Below, one piece after another: positions 1 through 8,804 of a DNA stretch of 33,177 nucleotides. Source of the DNA: Ramicandelaber brevisporus. Lineage: Eukaryota; Kickxellomycota; Ramicandelaberales; Ramicandelaberaceae. The stretch spans positions 10,363 to 43,539 of the forward strand of contig MU602808.1 in the NCBI GenBank assembly GCA_025201865.1. Reading direction: 5' to 3'. The translations under genes and the position numbers were made by a program. The notes beneath the pieces are model-generated. The model did not search any database. It had not been told where the DNA came from and saw nothing but the letters and a program-made list of their open reading frames with translations. Position 1 is the first letter of the stretch, and every line of letters starts with the position of its first letter.

Positions 1-639
1 TCAGTATCGGAGCACATTCCTTGGCACAACCACCGGCGCTCTCTGCATATCCCAGCCAATCCAACTGCACATTCAGCATCCCTCTTAATTCATGTGTCTC
101 GCCGAGGACTATATGATTATATTTAGTATTGATATTCAACTTTTACTTTCCCGCTCGTCAAATTCAGTCCTACGCAATTATTCCTTTTTCTGTTTATGTT
201 CTTTCCGTGCGACGTATTCCAGAAGGCATATCTGTGATGCAGCGAGCCGTTTTTGTGTGGTCGCCGCCACAGCGAGTTTCGCTCATTTCTAAACTCTCTC
301 TTCTCCTAACCTCACCTATCCCTTTTGCTGTGCTCAATATTGCAATTGTGGTGGCTGCATCAAGTCGCTTAACCCTTCCTGTCGAGATGTCACCAAGAAG
401 TGTTCACCACCTAACACTACACGACTTTATTCGCGTTTTATTTATCCAAGCTAAACTTTTCTGGATCCAGGTGGATTGACTCATATATTATGAGTAACTC
501 ATTTTTATTCTAACAACTTCCGTGTTTCCATACATTCATACGCTGGTTAATATACAAGGGACATATTTTTACTTAAAACAAAAAAGGGACCAAAAAAAAC
601 ACTTACTAAAAAGTATAGTGAAAGGAGAATTACAATTCA
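1..639. other. left edge, no gene assigned; includes 3' flank of the 110-aa gene
   Basis: All three plus frames are open from the first base for about 27 to 41 codons, so the end of a plus-strand gene may enter from the left, but I cannot choose a frame. Overlapping open stretches at 92-292 and 129-479 show no recognisable family. In a third frame, about 293-458, there is a cysteine-dense stretch (CCAQYCNCGGC, then SLNPSCRDVTKKC) ending in a stop, with no Met before it; a CTAAC branch-point-like sequence lies just upstream at about 307. It could be the last exon of a spliced secreted protein, or chance. Bases about 530-639 are the 3' flank of the minus-strand gene and resemble the flank of its paralogue near 32930-33025. 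Confidence 0.3.
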
Positions 640-972
640 CTAAAACGGAGATTTGAAATCAACAGTACCTTCTTTGCTCAAGTTGCTTGGAAGTGGCGGG
701 AAGACTCGGGTAATAATCTTCGCCTTGACAGAATCTCTCACAAGTGAAAGACGTAGCTCAACAGGACCAAGTACCGAGTCATCGCCAATCCTGAATTGAC
801 CGTAGAGATCGCCGATGCTCTCGTACTCAAGAGTAGCAGGGATCTCATCAATTGGATGCTCACCAAGAGAAGGCAGCTCAATGAAAGCCAAACGAGGGCC
901 ACCTATGGTGAAGAAATCACCGACGAACTTGTCGCCGTCTTTGCGAATACGGCCTTGCGCAATCAATGACAT
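640..972 (-). CDS. orphan 110-aa protein, paralogue of the right-edge gene
   Basis: I do not recognise the family. The protein starts MSLIAQGRIRKDGDKFVG and ends at a TAG. It has alternating hydrophobic and charged residues that suggest a small all-beta domain, a central segment SIGDLYGQFRIGD, and a conserved tail VFPPLPSNLSK. There is no signal peptide, membrane segment or cysteine pattern. The frame stays open upstream to a possible start at 1092. I chose the ATG at 972 because a TATAAAT box lies at 1091-1097, inside the longer frame, and because the extra 40 residues are low-quality His/Ser/Leu sequence. A diverged second copy runs off the right end of the window. The match between the two supports the frame, and the two differ by small in-frame changes. 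The function is unknown; the cytosol is a guess from the lack of targeting signals. Confidence 0.75.
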   Translation of the reverse strand: MSLIAQGRIRKDGDKFVGDFFTIGGPRLAFIELPSLGEHPIDEIPATLEYESIGDLYGQFRIGDDSVLGPVELRLSLVRDSVKAKIITRVFPPLPSNLSKEGTVDFKSPF

Positions 973-1090
973 TTGTGAGATGAAGAGATGGTGAGCGAGA
1001 TATAAACCTGTTGGAAGAAGCTGGGCTGTGCTGTGCCGTGATCTGGAGGTTGGATGAGTATTTTGCGGATGAAGGGCGAATGCTACTCCC

Positions 1091-1097
1091 ATTTATA
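1091..1097 (-). promoter_or_regulatory. TATA box of the 110-aa gene
   Basis: Reading minus, the sequence is TATAAAT, about 120 bases before the ATG at 972. TATA boxes lie at similar distances before the cysteine-rich gene (4108-4114) and the adenylosuccinate lyase gene (25988-25995), which makes this a consistent pattern in the window. The role is inferred from the motif only. Confidence 0.5.
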
Positions 1098-2088
1098 CAT
1101 TCAGAGCACGCCGCGAGCATCGTGGACAGCTTCGACAACTAGGACAGAGAGAGAGCTCGCAATTCCCTATCTCTTTGCTTCATTGAACAAGAGCACGCAA
1201 GCACTAGACTGTGAATGTTGTGATACTTGCAACAAAGGCGGTTGTCCAATTCTACTGAACGAATTGGGAATGAAATGTCTCGGAGCGGAAGGAGTAGACT
1301 GCGAGAGCACACACACACACTCGCGGCGCAACCGTGCATATCTACAGTAATCTCCGTGTCAAATTGGTCGTAAAATGTGTAAAATAGCCGGCCGCACAAC
1401 AACGCACAGTCTTAAAACTGAATTGATCTGAAACATGCATCCCACATGGATGGCGTGATTGCAACTTTTGTGGGTTCTTGAGGGCAGCACACATCGTGTA
1501 AACTGAACTTCTCACGTTTTATGTTAATTGCGATTTCACACTGCTGTATAAAAAGAATTACTGTTAACTGTTAACAAACTGAATACAAAGAGCACGAAAG
1601 ATATGCACACATACGTGCAAACGTACAATTCGGCAACTATATTTGCCGAAGTTGGATGCAACGTGTATCACGCCACTGCCATTATCAAATTTGAAACAGC
1701 CTTTGAAAAACACCGGTTTTAATCGAAGTATAATTGAGCGTTGAATAAGCATATTCATTGAGTTGCTGTCAAAGTATATGAACTGGTCTCTAGTTCTTTG
1801 GTATAAGCATGCAGCGACAGTCATATCGTCTGTGCTGACGATAACTTTGGCTGAATGTCGTATGAACAACCACTAGCCACCACTGTCGAATGGCTGCCAG
1901 ATGACTTTATTCACATACCACCAAGCACCGACTCTATTCACAGCTCGAAGTACAAGTATCGAAACCACTTGAATCTACAGGTGATTGAAGCAAGCGCAGT
2001 GACGGATAAAGTTGCATTGTCGTACACTCGTATATTACCTTGACTGTGATGGTGACAGGTCGTGTTTGTTTGTTGATAGGTTTTATTG
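1098..2088. other. intergenic, about 1 kb between divergent genes
   Basis: This lies between the minus-strand 110-aa gene and the plus-strand zinc-finger gene. It holds a short CA run near 1310-1320 and small open frames (1564-1869 minus, 101 codons; 1855-2043 plus, 62 codons) that have no recognisable motif. I see no gene I can support. Confidence 0.5.
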
Positions 2089-2263
2089 TCGATTTTATTC
2101 GCGTTTGTTTTGTTTTCTTCCCACGAACGAGGTGACTGGTTTGTTCTCTCTGAGATCTCAACTACTGCTCGACTGAAGATTGCCCGCTAACACCAGCAAC
2201 AGCAGCAACAACAGCAACAACAGCAACAGTTGATCTACTCAGCAGCCAGTCAGCCAGCCAGCC
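2089..2263 (+). promoter_or_regulatory. 5' leader shared by the two zinc-finger paralogues
   Basis: This stretch is strongly similar to the reverse complement of 16633-16818. Shared blocks include GTCGATTTTATTCGCGTTTG, GGTGACTGGTTTGTTCTCTC, ATCTCAACTACT and CAGTTGATCTAC, followed by a CAGC/CCAG run that leads into the ATG. The duplication that made the two genes therefore carried the leader and probably the core promoter. CAG/CAA-type repeats differ in length between the copies. Confidence 0.65.
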
Positions 2264-3357
2264 ATGTCGACCGTGAAGATCAAGACAGAACCAACAACAG
2301 CAGCAGCAGCAGCAGTCGGCGTGAAAGTCAAGCTTGAGCCGAGTCTCTCTGCAGGTGACATCAAACTCGAACAACAATCTTCAGACATTGACACCAAAGT
2401 CGAGCATGACTCAGAGGCTGACAGCGACGTCAAATCCGAAGACAAAGATGACGACAGCGAAGACACAGACCAGATCCAGTGCACAATAACTCCAAAGAAT
2501 CAGCGACAGTGGATCTGCGTATATACTGAATGCGGCCGTAGTTTCAATTCAACTAGCTACCTAGGAATGCATCGACATGAGCACAAACTCCAAACACATC
2601 TCAGTATACATGGAAAGACTTACACTCTGACTCGACAGTCGTTAGATGATCGATGGCCGTGTCCTATTCCGGATTGTACATCAACATTCAAAACAGCTAA
2701 TGCTGTACGTAGTCATATACGAGATATTCACGGTGATACTATGAAACAACAGCAGCAACAACAGCCTCCAGTTCAGAAGACTCGACATATATATATCATT
2801 TCCATGGTGTGGATAACTTTTATGTGAATGGAATTCGTTGTGGCTATCATAATACTATTGGAGTGTTCATTTGTTACGAATGCCGATTGGTGCCGGAATG
2901 TCTGCTGACTCACTTGCAGCAGAAACATGGATACGATGAAAAGTCGACTGACAATTCTATTCTACCAGACAGTGCAGTAACTGCAAATACTGATCCCAGT
3001 ATTAATCAGCACACCAACAATCCACACGTTTCATCAGCAATTCGCGATCCATATCATCTACATCACCCAGACATTTTTCTAGGTTGGTTGTGTGTTATAT
3101 CCGATTGTGGACATAGTTGTTCTAATAGTAAGTCAGCAAAAAACCATCAATATAGAGACCATAAAGGCGAACAACTATCAACGGTTCCTGCTCTAGTACT
3201 GCGATTGCATTATGCGAAAACACAGGCCGCACATTTTCTCATTAATCGGTTGGACACAGCAAACAGCGTCAACTTAAGTAACTCGACGAATCAGCAGAAT
3301 CATGAATATGGTGACGACGATGGTGATGAATTAGTACTGAGCGACTACAGCGATTAA
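2264..3357 (+). CDS. C2H2-type zinc-finger protein, one-unit paralogue, reading frame broken
   Basis: Probable nuclear DNA-binding protein. The N-terminus (MSTVKIKTEP) carries VKLE, IKLE, TKVE and VKSE, a row of SUMO-type sites. Next come two fingers of type C-x4-C-x12-H-x3/4-H, then a Gln tract. A third finger has the form GVFICYEC...HLQQKH and a fourth starts GWLCVISDC. The tail is acidic (DDDGDELVLSDYSD). Residues up to the Gln tract are in one frame and those from about 2787 on in another. Against the paralogue at 14581-16632 the simplest reading is a small net indel (about five extra bases) near 2777-2781, which would make this a pseudogene. The alternative is a 44-nt intron at 2733-2776 (GTGATA...TTCAG), which restores one frame of 349 residues but has a weak donor and is absent from the paralogue. 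The third finger resembles the OrsD/DUF3505 type; that is inference. Confidence 0.7.
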
Positions 3358-3755
3358 GGTGAGATCAATTAGCTAGAGATAGCGACAGAATTTACAGTAT
3401 CTCCACTATCACAATATTACATCCTTGATGTGCCACTACCAGATGGTCCTGAATATCAGCATCTTTTAAGCAAGTCGGTTTAATATGTGATAATTGTAGT
3501 ACAATGAGTGCCATTCATAATTCACATTCCTCTTTCTTCACTTCACTTCACTTCTCTCATTTTTATCACTAATCCTAATTGTTCAAAACTCTGTTGCTGT
3601 TGCTAATCTCTTATATCGGATTGAGATGTGATATTAGTGTAAGCTCAAGCAGTAGTGGTGAAAAAGAAACACGAAGGCTTTAAATAACGCTTGAACTGCA
3701 AGATGCGCTTTGAAAGAATGAAATAGAAAGAAAAAGCAAGAATGGAGAGTTTGTA
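3358..3755. other. convergent 3' spacer
   Basis: This is 398 bases between the convergent zinc-finger and cysteine-rich genes. It is AT-rich with a run of CTTCACTTCA repeats near 3536-3556. I see no coding frame or RNA gene. Confidence 0.5.
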
Positions 3756-3998
3756 TTATTCCTTGCAATGGATGTTGAAGATCTCGCAGCAAGCTGTCTT
3801 TAGCTGCGGTGCTTTGACAGTGCATGCAAAGCCGGTGAGGCAGTCCTTCTGCTTGATGACTTTACCGTCAAAGAATCCCCATTCACAGGCTGCTCCTTGT
3901 TTCGTACCAGGCGATACATCGGCAGCTACATAGGCAACACTCGAAAGCGCGATAATGGTGGTGGCAACAACGGCAGTGGCGACGGATAGTCCTTTCAT
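3756..3998 (-). CDS. small secreted cysteine-rich protein, 80 aa
   Basis: Residues 1-26 form a clear signal peptide: MK, a hydrophobic Ala/Val/Ile core, and a probable cut after YVAA before DVSPG. The mature part of about 54 residues has six cysteines at 38, 53, 59, 70, 71 and 78, spaced C-x14-C-x5-C-x10-CC-x6-C, enough for three disulfides. This is the profile of a secreted fungal antimicrobial-like or effector-like protein, but I recognise no named family and assign no activity. A TATAAAA box lies about 110 bases upstream, which fits an inducible or strongly expressed gene. The gene is a single exon. The plus-strand frame across it is a shadow. Confidence 0.8.
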   Translation of the reverse strand: MKGLSVATAVVATTIIALSSVAYVAADVSPGTKQGAACEWGFFDGKVIKQKDCLTGFACTVKAPQLKTACCEIFNIHCKE

Positions 3999-4408
3999 GT
4001 TTAGAATCTGAATAGAAAGAAGTGGAAATAGAATAGAAAAGTGGCAGCGTGTGTGTTGGAGAGAAACGAAGGATGTGGGCTGAGTACACCAAACAAAGGA
4101 GCAGGTGTTTTATAGGAGGCTTGGCAATCAAAGAGGCTGGCAAAAGATGACTCGTTGTTTTACATACACACATTCACACGCACAAGCCATTGTTTCACCA
4201 AAGGGGCTGCGGGCTAACAATGTGGCCTGGGCGTAAATTTGGCGCGACAATGACGATTTCAAGTAACACAGTTTTTACTACATTATGAAATTATTGTTAT
4301 TGAGTTTTGAAAGAAAGAAGTAAGAAGAGTAAGGAAGAAAAGTAAGTAGGAAGGAAAGAGTAAGTGAGAATTGAATTAAAAGATAAGATAAAAGGAGAGA
4401 TAAGATTA
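3999..4408 (-). promoter_or_regulatory. promoter region of the cysteine-rich gene, with TATA box
   Basis: Reading minus, TATAAAA is at 4108-4114. Farther out, 4310-4400 is a purine-rich stretch (AAGAAG, GTAAG repeats) that is also the 3' flank of the CYRI gene. No other coding frame is seen. Confidence 0.5.
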
Positions 4409-5888
4409 TTAGTAGGATTGGGCGAGGAGTAGATCTTTGGTCCGCTTCGGCGTGGTTGGGTCATTCAGATGCTTCGTGCTGAACCGCAGTGCATTCAGCA
4501 GAGTGTCGTGCTGGCTGGTTGAGTTAATTTGGATAGCCTGCACGATGCTTGGGATGCCAATTGGCGAGCTCTTTACAAAGACACCATGTGGTGTAATTTG
4601 ATCATAGAGAACGGCACACGAAACCATGACGCGGAGATAGAACTGCACGGCGTCAGCATTAACTGGAGACTTTTTGGTCAATGCGTTATAACATCCACCG
4701 CACAGCACGGCAATGCTCTCAGAAATATCATCAGGATTGCTGCCACCACCACTGCCACCACCACCAGAACGAGCCATGCCACCGGAGCTGATGCGAGGAA
4801 TCTGTCCATTGTCACCAGGGTATTGCTGAGAATGAGTAGTGTACGCACCAGAGGGGTTGTGGTGATGATACTTTCTAGCAGTAAGCTGGAGACGGTTGAT
4901 GAACTGAGTAATAGTGTCGATGACCACTCTGAACATTGGATTATGGTAAGCAAAGAACAAGGACATTCTATTGGTTATATCGCCAGACATTACGCTTTTT
5001 CTGACATTCTCGCTGTTCGACTTCATCATCCGATGCGACGTGCGTTTATAAAATGCAAAGTCGTTCTGGATCGATGGTGCAGCCATCTTCAGCTCATCAA
5101 ACTCAAACGCAAACGACAGTATATCTGCAAACTGCTTCACAAGTGCCTGGTGCGCCACAATCACCGATGCCATCCCGCTACTGTTGTTATTTCCATCACC
5201 AACTCCCACTGGTGTGACTGGCGTTGTCGGCATCGCATAGCCTCTATCAACAGCGTTTCCATCAGCTGGATCCTGAGGACGCAGCACTGGGCTGCTATCG
5301 GCAGACGGAGTGCACAGCTCTTGAAGAAGCTCAGGCATACTGGTTTCGATGGCGCGAGCAAATTCAAAGAACTCCTGCAACTGCATGACATCTGGAGCGA
5401 GACTTGCCCACGCAGCCTCCTCGTTCTCAGGCGTGGGCGTAGTCAGTGCCAACTTGACCAGCTCTTGCGAGCCGCGATAATTGCGCAAGGCAGCCAGCAT
5501 TTCCGGACAGCGAGACAACAGTTGCGCAAAGTGCGCCACCAATGGCTGTTCACTAGGCGTCGCAGATGGGTCTGTTATGGTTTATTTCAGGAGATTCCCA
5601 CACAACAAGTGAGTGGGCGAGTGAGTGAGTGCGGAGAGTGGGAGAGCAAGAGAAACAAAAAAGTGTGAGAGTGTCAGTATACTGCTGTGTCTCTGGAATG
5701 GTGGTATCATTTCATTGCTAGTAGTGCATGTTGTGGACATATTAGCGGCATTGGTCGTCCTGCAACATCTCGGTCCTTGTCCTGAAGGAAGAGTCGACGT
5801 CATCGGGATGTATTTTCTTCAAGATGGTTGGACAAAAGAAGAAGAGGCACCCAGACTTCCAAACAGTTTGTATTGGTTGGTCACCATC

Positions 5889-5920
<32 letters not shown>

Positions 5921-6213
5921 ATTGCTCTCCAAGCGGTCACAACAATCACTACACATCAGGAACACAACAACAAGCACGACAGCAAGCACGACGGCAGCTG
6001 TTCAGCGTGGTTGAATAGCACAGTGGCCTCCTCTGTTGTCGTAGAACACGGTGCGACCAAAAGCACAGTGTCTCGCGTTGCACACTTGTGAGCAAGCAAC
6101 GGTCATAGTTGAAAGTAAAGCGTACCTTTGAGGTTGAGGTGAACGTTGGAGTACAGCATCGCGGCGCTGCTTCCGCCATCACGGCCGGCAAGACCAGAGA
6201 AGATACGGCCCAT
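4409..6213 (-). CDS. CYRI/FAM49 family Rac1-binding protein (two exons)
   Basis: Joined from 6126-6213 and 4409-5571, this gives 416 residues. The family (DUF1394, CYFIP-related Rac1 interactors) binds active Rac1 and restrains the SCAR/WAVE-Arp2/3 pathway at membranes. Exon 1 begins MGRIFSG, an N-myristoylation-type start like MGNLL in animal members. The splice creates an Asp codon and gives VHLNLKDPSATPSEQPLVAH, which aligns without gaps to the animal N-terminus up to NYRG. Diagnostic blocks are FEFDELKM, IQNDFAFYKRTSHRM, NRMSLFFAYHNPM, FYLRVMVSCAVLYDQ and LLNALRFSTKHLND near the C-terminus. The Rac-binding Arg pair known in animals appears as Lys205-Arg206. It is longer than the usual 320-odd residues because of an insert at about 117-165 and a Gly/His-rich loop. 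The intron has donor GTACG and acceptor AACAG. Confidence 0.88.
5572..6125 (-). other. 554-nt intron of the CYRI gene
   Basis: Phase-1 intron with GT (6125-6124) and AG (5573-5572) ends. It is long for this window. It contains a CA/GA dinucleotide tract at 5889-5920. Several chance open frames cross it but none has a recognisable motif. The exon-exon fit to the family alignment is what supports it. Confidence 0.8.
5889..5920. repeat. (CA)n(GA)n microsatellite
   Basis: Five CA units pass directly into about eleven AG/GA units, inside the CYRI intron. It is likely to vary in length between strains. Confidence 0.9.
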
Positions 6214-6676
6214 ATTGAAGTTAGAGAAATAAAAACAAAGAATAAGGAACAACTTTGACAAGAACTAGCGAAGGAAAAGGAACAAGTGGGGGAGGGAAGG
6301 GGGGAAAGGCAAACACGCACACGCACACACACAAAGTCAGAGAGACAGATAACGAGAGGCAACAAGCTGCGTCGTCAGATTCAGAAATAAACGCAGAAAG
6401 GAGACTTGGTGAGAAAGAAAGAGAAAAAAGGTAAGGACGAAACGGTGGGATCGAGAGGCACACAAAAGGAAACAACGAGAGAACAAGAGAAAGAAGGAAA
6501 GAATCTGTGAGTATTCGATACTACGAAAGGTATAACGCTAAGTTTTACTACCAATACTAATAACAATAGGAATAATACTAAGATCAATAATAGGAGAGGG
6601 AAAGGAAGGAATGAATAACAATGTGTGTGCGTGTGGGGGCGGGGCGAGTGGGTAGTGTACAAATTATTTGGTATGT
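6214..6676. other. spacer between two minus-strand genes
   Basis: This is the 5' flank of the CYRI gene and the 3' flank of the G-patch gene. Purines dominate on the plus strand (GGAAAGG, GAGAAAG runs), with a CA-rich run near 6315-6332. Open frames here are low-complexity Leu/Phe/Ser shadows. I see no gene. Confidence 0.5.
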
Positions 6677-8554
6677 TTACTCATCAACTTCAACTTCAAC
6701 AATATCATCGGCATCATCATCGACAATGTCATCAGCAGGCGTACTCAATCCGACACCCTTCGCTCTAATGACAATCTCCAACGGAGTAGCAGACCCTGAT
6801 CCAGGTGTACCGAGTCCGTGCCCAGGCGACCAGCCGAGCTTCTCTAGTATCTGATGTCCCAGGTTAGACCCATCCAGTGGTCTCGCGTGTTTACCCACAG
6901 TTGCGCCAATCTTTGGATACAATGCAGCTTTGGCTGCTCTGAATGCTTTGCGATCAATTGGAGTTTCATCGCTGTCACTGAAGGCAGCTGCTGATGTGGC
7001 TGCAACTGGAGCTGTTGCAGTTGTTGCAGTTGTAGTGTCGTTTTTCTTATTTTTCTTCTTCTTCTTCTTTTTACCATTGCCATTGTTGTTGTTGTTGTTG
7101 TTGTTATTGTTATTGTTATTGTTATTGTTATTGTTATTGTTATTGTTATTGTTATTGTTATTCTTCTTTGAACCTTTACCAGCTCTGCCTCCAAATCCAC
7201 GACCCTGAATCAATTTTCTATAGTTTGTGAACTTGGTATTTCCTTGTTTGACTGCATCGTAGTATTCCTGCATTATTGTATCAATCTCAACTTCTGTTGC
7301 AAATCTCGGTTCTTCCATTCTCGACAGTATAACCAAGCTGGCATTTCCAAACGGCACAGTTGTACAGTGGACATTGTACTTGTGAGCAGTGTACAATATA
7401 AATCCACGTAAACACTCATTATTAACTGGCTCATCCAATTCAGTCTTCTTCAAGCTTCGATTGCAAACAAAGGCGTGTATTTGATGATGAGCTCGCTCCA
7501 ATGGCGCAGTCACTTTATGGAAATCGTCACTGCCAAGTTGTTGCTGCCGCCGTTCCGGCTGTTGCTGTTGTTGTTGCTTCTGCGAATCTTGATCATTATC
7601 ATCAATACTACCAAATTTGAGCAAGTGCTGAGATATTATAGCGCCATGCGAGTGTGTCTGAATAGTAAAGGTAGATGGATCAACTTCGCCAGTCTGTGGT
7701 GTGTGAATGGGTGTGATATCATCCGAACCAGTGTCCCATGATACATTAAGTGTGGTGAATCCATTTGCAATTTGATCCACTGTGTAGTGCTTATTGTTGT
7801 TATTGTTATTGTTATTGTTATTGTTACTACTAATATTATTATCATCGCATCCTTTGGCTGAGTCGGCACTATGAACAGCAGTGGCATCTTCTTCATATTC
7901 GGGGATAACAGTACCAGTCTGGCTCAGTCCATAATCCCTTTGCAGCAAGATGACATCAGAAACATCATCTTCTTCTTCTTCTTCTTCATCAGTCACATTA
8001 ACATCTAAATCAAGATTCGAGGGAATGTAGTCTTCATTTTCATCTTCATCAGTAATGCCATCATAGGATTCTTCCCACGAACCAGTTGTATATTCGCGCA
8101 GTTCATCTTCTGAAGCATCACCATCATAGTTGTCATCGCCACTAGTATCGTTATCACAGCTTTGATGCTCACTCTTACTTTCACTCTTACTCTCACTCTC
8201 ATCTTCATTTCCGTCTTCATTTTCGTCTTCATTCTCATATTCAAGTGTTTCAATAGCCACAGACTCTGTTGGAGCATCTACTGCTGGAACATTCTTGTTA
8301 TCAAACTTGTATTCCATCCCCGAGTCCACTGTCCTCAATCGTGCAGAATCAATTGGTAAGAATATCTCACCCGTCTCATCGTCAACATCGCCGCCATCAA
8401 CCATCACTTCATTTGATTGATCACCACCACTGTTTACAGTCTGTTGAGCGGGCTGTTGCTGTGGAAGAAGCTCTGGCGAACCTCCAATATTGACAATCAA
8501 GCTCTTGAGCTTTTCCAGATTGATTCCAACCGTCTGTATTGAAGTCTGCATCAT
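6677..8554 (-). CDS. R3H-like and G-patch protein, Sqs1-type, 625 aa
   Basis: The C-terminal residues 563-604 form a G-patch: LGHQILEKLGWSPGHGLG, then a glycine/serine linker and IVIRAKGVGL. In yeast and other eukaryotes such domains activate DEAH-box helicases, notably Prp43, in ribosome assembly and spliceosome release. Residues about 350-415 (LDEPVNNECLRGFILYTAHK and following) resemble a degenerate R3H fold, the order found in yeast Sqs1/Pfa1. The N-terminal half is very acidic, with ENEDENED and SESKSESK runs. Two Asn tracts (11 residues, and about 35 residues) and a Lys-rich stretch that could be a nuclear signal lie before the G-patch. Start is MMQTS at 8554. It is head to head with the SDR gene. 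The G-patch call is firm; orthology to Sqs1 is inference. Confidence 0.8.
   Translation of the reverse strand: MMQTSIQTVGINLEKLKSLIVNIGGSPELLPQQQPAQQTVNSGGDQSNEVMVDGGDVDDETGEIFLPIDSARLRTVDSGMEYKFDNKNVPAVDAPTESVAIETLEYENEDENEDGNEDESESKSESKSEHQSCDNDTSGDDNYDGDASEDELREYTTGSWEESYDGITDEDENEDYIPSNLDLDVNVTDEEEEEEDDVSDVILLQRDYGLSQTGTVIPEYEEDATAVHSADSAKGCDDNNISSNNNNNNNNNNNKHYTVDQIANGFTTLNVSWDTGSDDITPIHTPQTGEVDPSTFTIQTHSHGAIISQHLLKFGSIDDNDQDSQKQQQQQQPERRQQQLGSDDFHKVTAPLERAHHQIHAFVCNRSLKKTELDEPVNNECLRGFILYTAHKYNVHCTTVPFGNASLVILSRMEEPRFATEVEIDTIMQEYYDAVKQGNTKFTNYRKLIQGRGFGGRAGKGSKKNNNNNNNNNNNNNNNNNNNNNNNNNNNGNGKKKKKKKNKKNDTTTATTATAPVAATSAAAFSDSDETPIDRKAFRAAKAALYPKIGATVGKHARPLDGSNLGHQILEKLGWSPGHGLGTPGSGSATPLEIVIRAKGVGLSTPADDIVDDDADDIVEVEVDE
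7083..7162. repeat. hexanucleotide ATTGTT tract coding poly-Asn
   Basis: A run of GTT triplets is followed by nine perfect ATTGTT units at 7106-7159. Read minus, these are alternating AAC and AAT codons, part of the 35-residue Asn run of the G-patch protein. A second tract of the same hexamer lies at about 7793-7832 and codes the 11-Asn run. Confidence 0.9.
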
Positions 8555-8804
8555 TGTTCCTCTATAGATGTTACAGTGGAGCTGGAGCTGAAGTTGGAGT
8601 TGGAGTTGGAGACTGCGAGTGGCTGCAGCAATAAAGAGATCTGCTCGATCGACACTGGGTTGTCGTCGTCGTCGTTGTTGTTGTTGTTGGTTTTTCTTTT
8701 TTCTTTTTTCTTTGCTTTGCTTCTTTTCTTTGTTGCAGAGTTGCTTTCTGTTGCTTCTTTCTTTTTGTAAACAACTTTTTGAAACCTCGCCAGCTGTTCG
8801 CTAG
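8555..8804. promoter_or_regulatory. divergent promoter region with short tandem repeats
   Basis: These 250 bases separate the starts of the G-patch gene (minus) and SDR gene (plus). They contain a degenerate hexamer array (GGAGCT/GGAGTT) at about 8579-8612, GTC/GTT triplet runs near 8661-8690, and a T-rich pyrimidine tract at 8690-8765 just before the SDR start. Shared control is likely from position only. Confidence 0.5.

Noticed and set aside
1564-1869. 101-codon minus-strand frame in the left intergenic region
   Set aside because: No recognisable motif, no promoter signal and no paralogue in the window; not supported as a gene.
4529-5668. 379-codon plus-strand open frame opposite the CYRI gene
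   Set aside because: The translation has no motif and is the antisense shadow of a gene with a clear family match.
5625-6091. Open frames of 64 to 129 codons in the CYRI intron
   Set aside because: They cross a GA microsatellite and overlap each other in all frames; the intron is fixed by the exon alignment.
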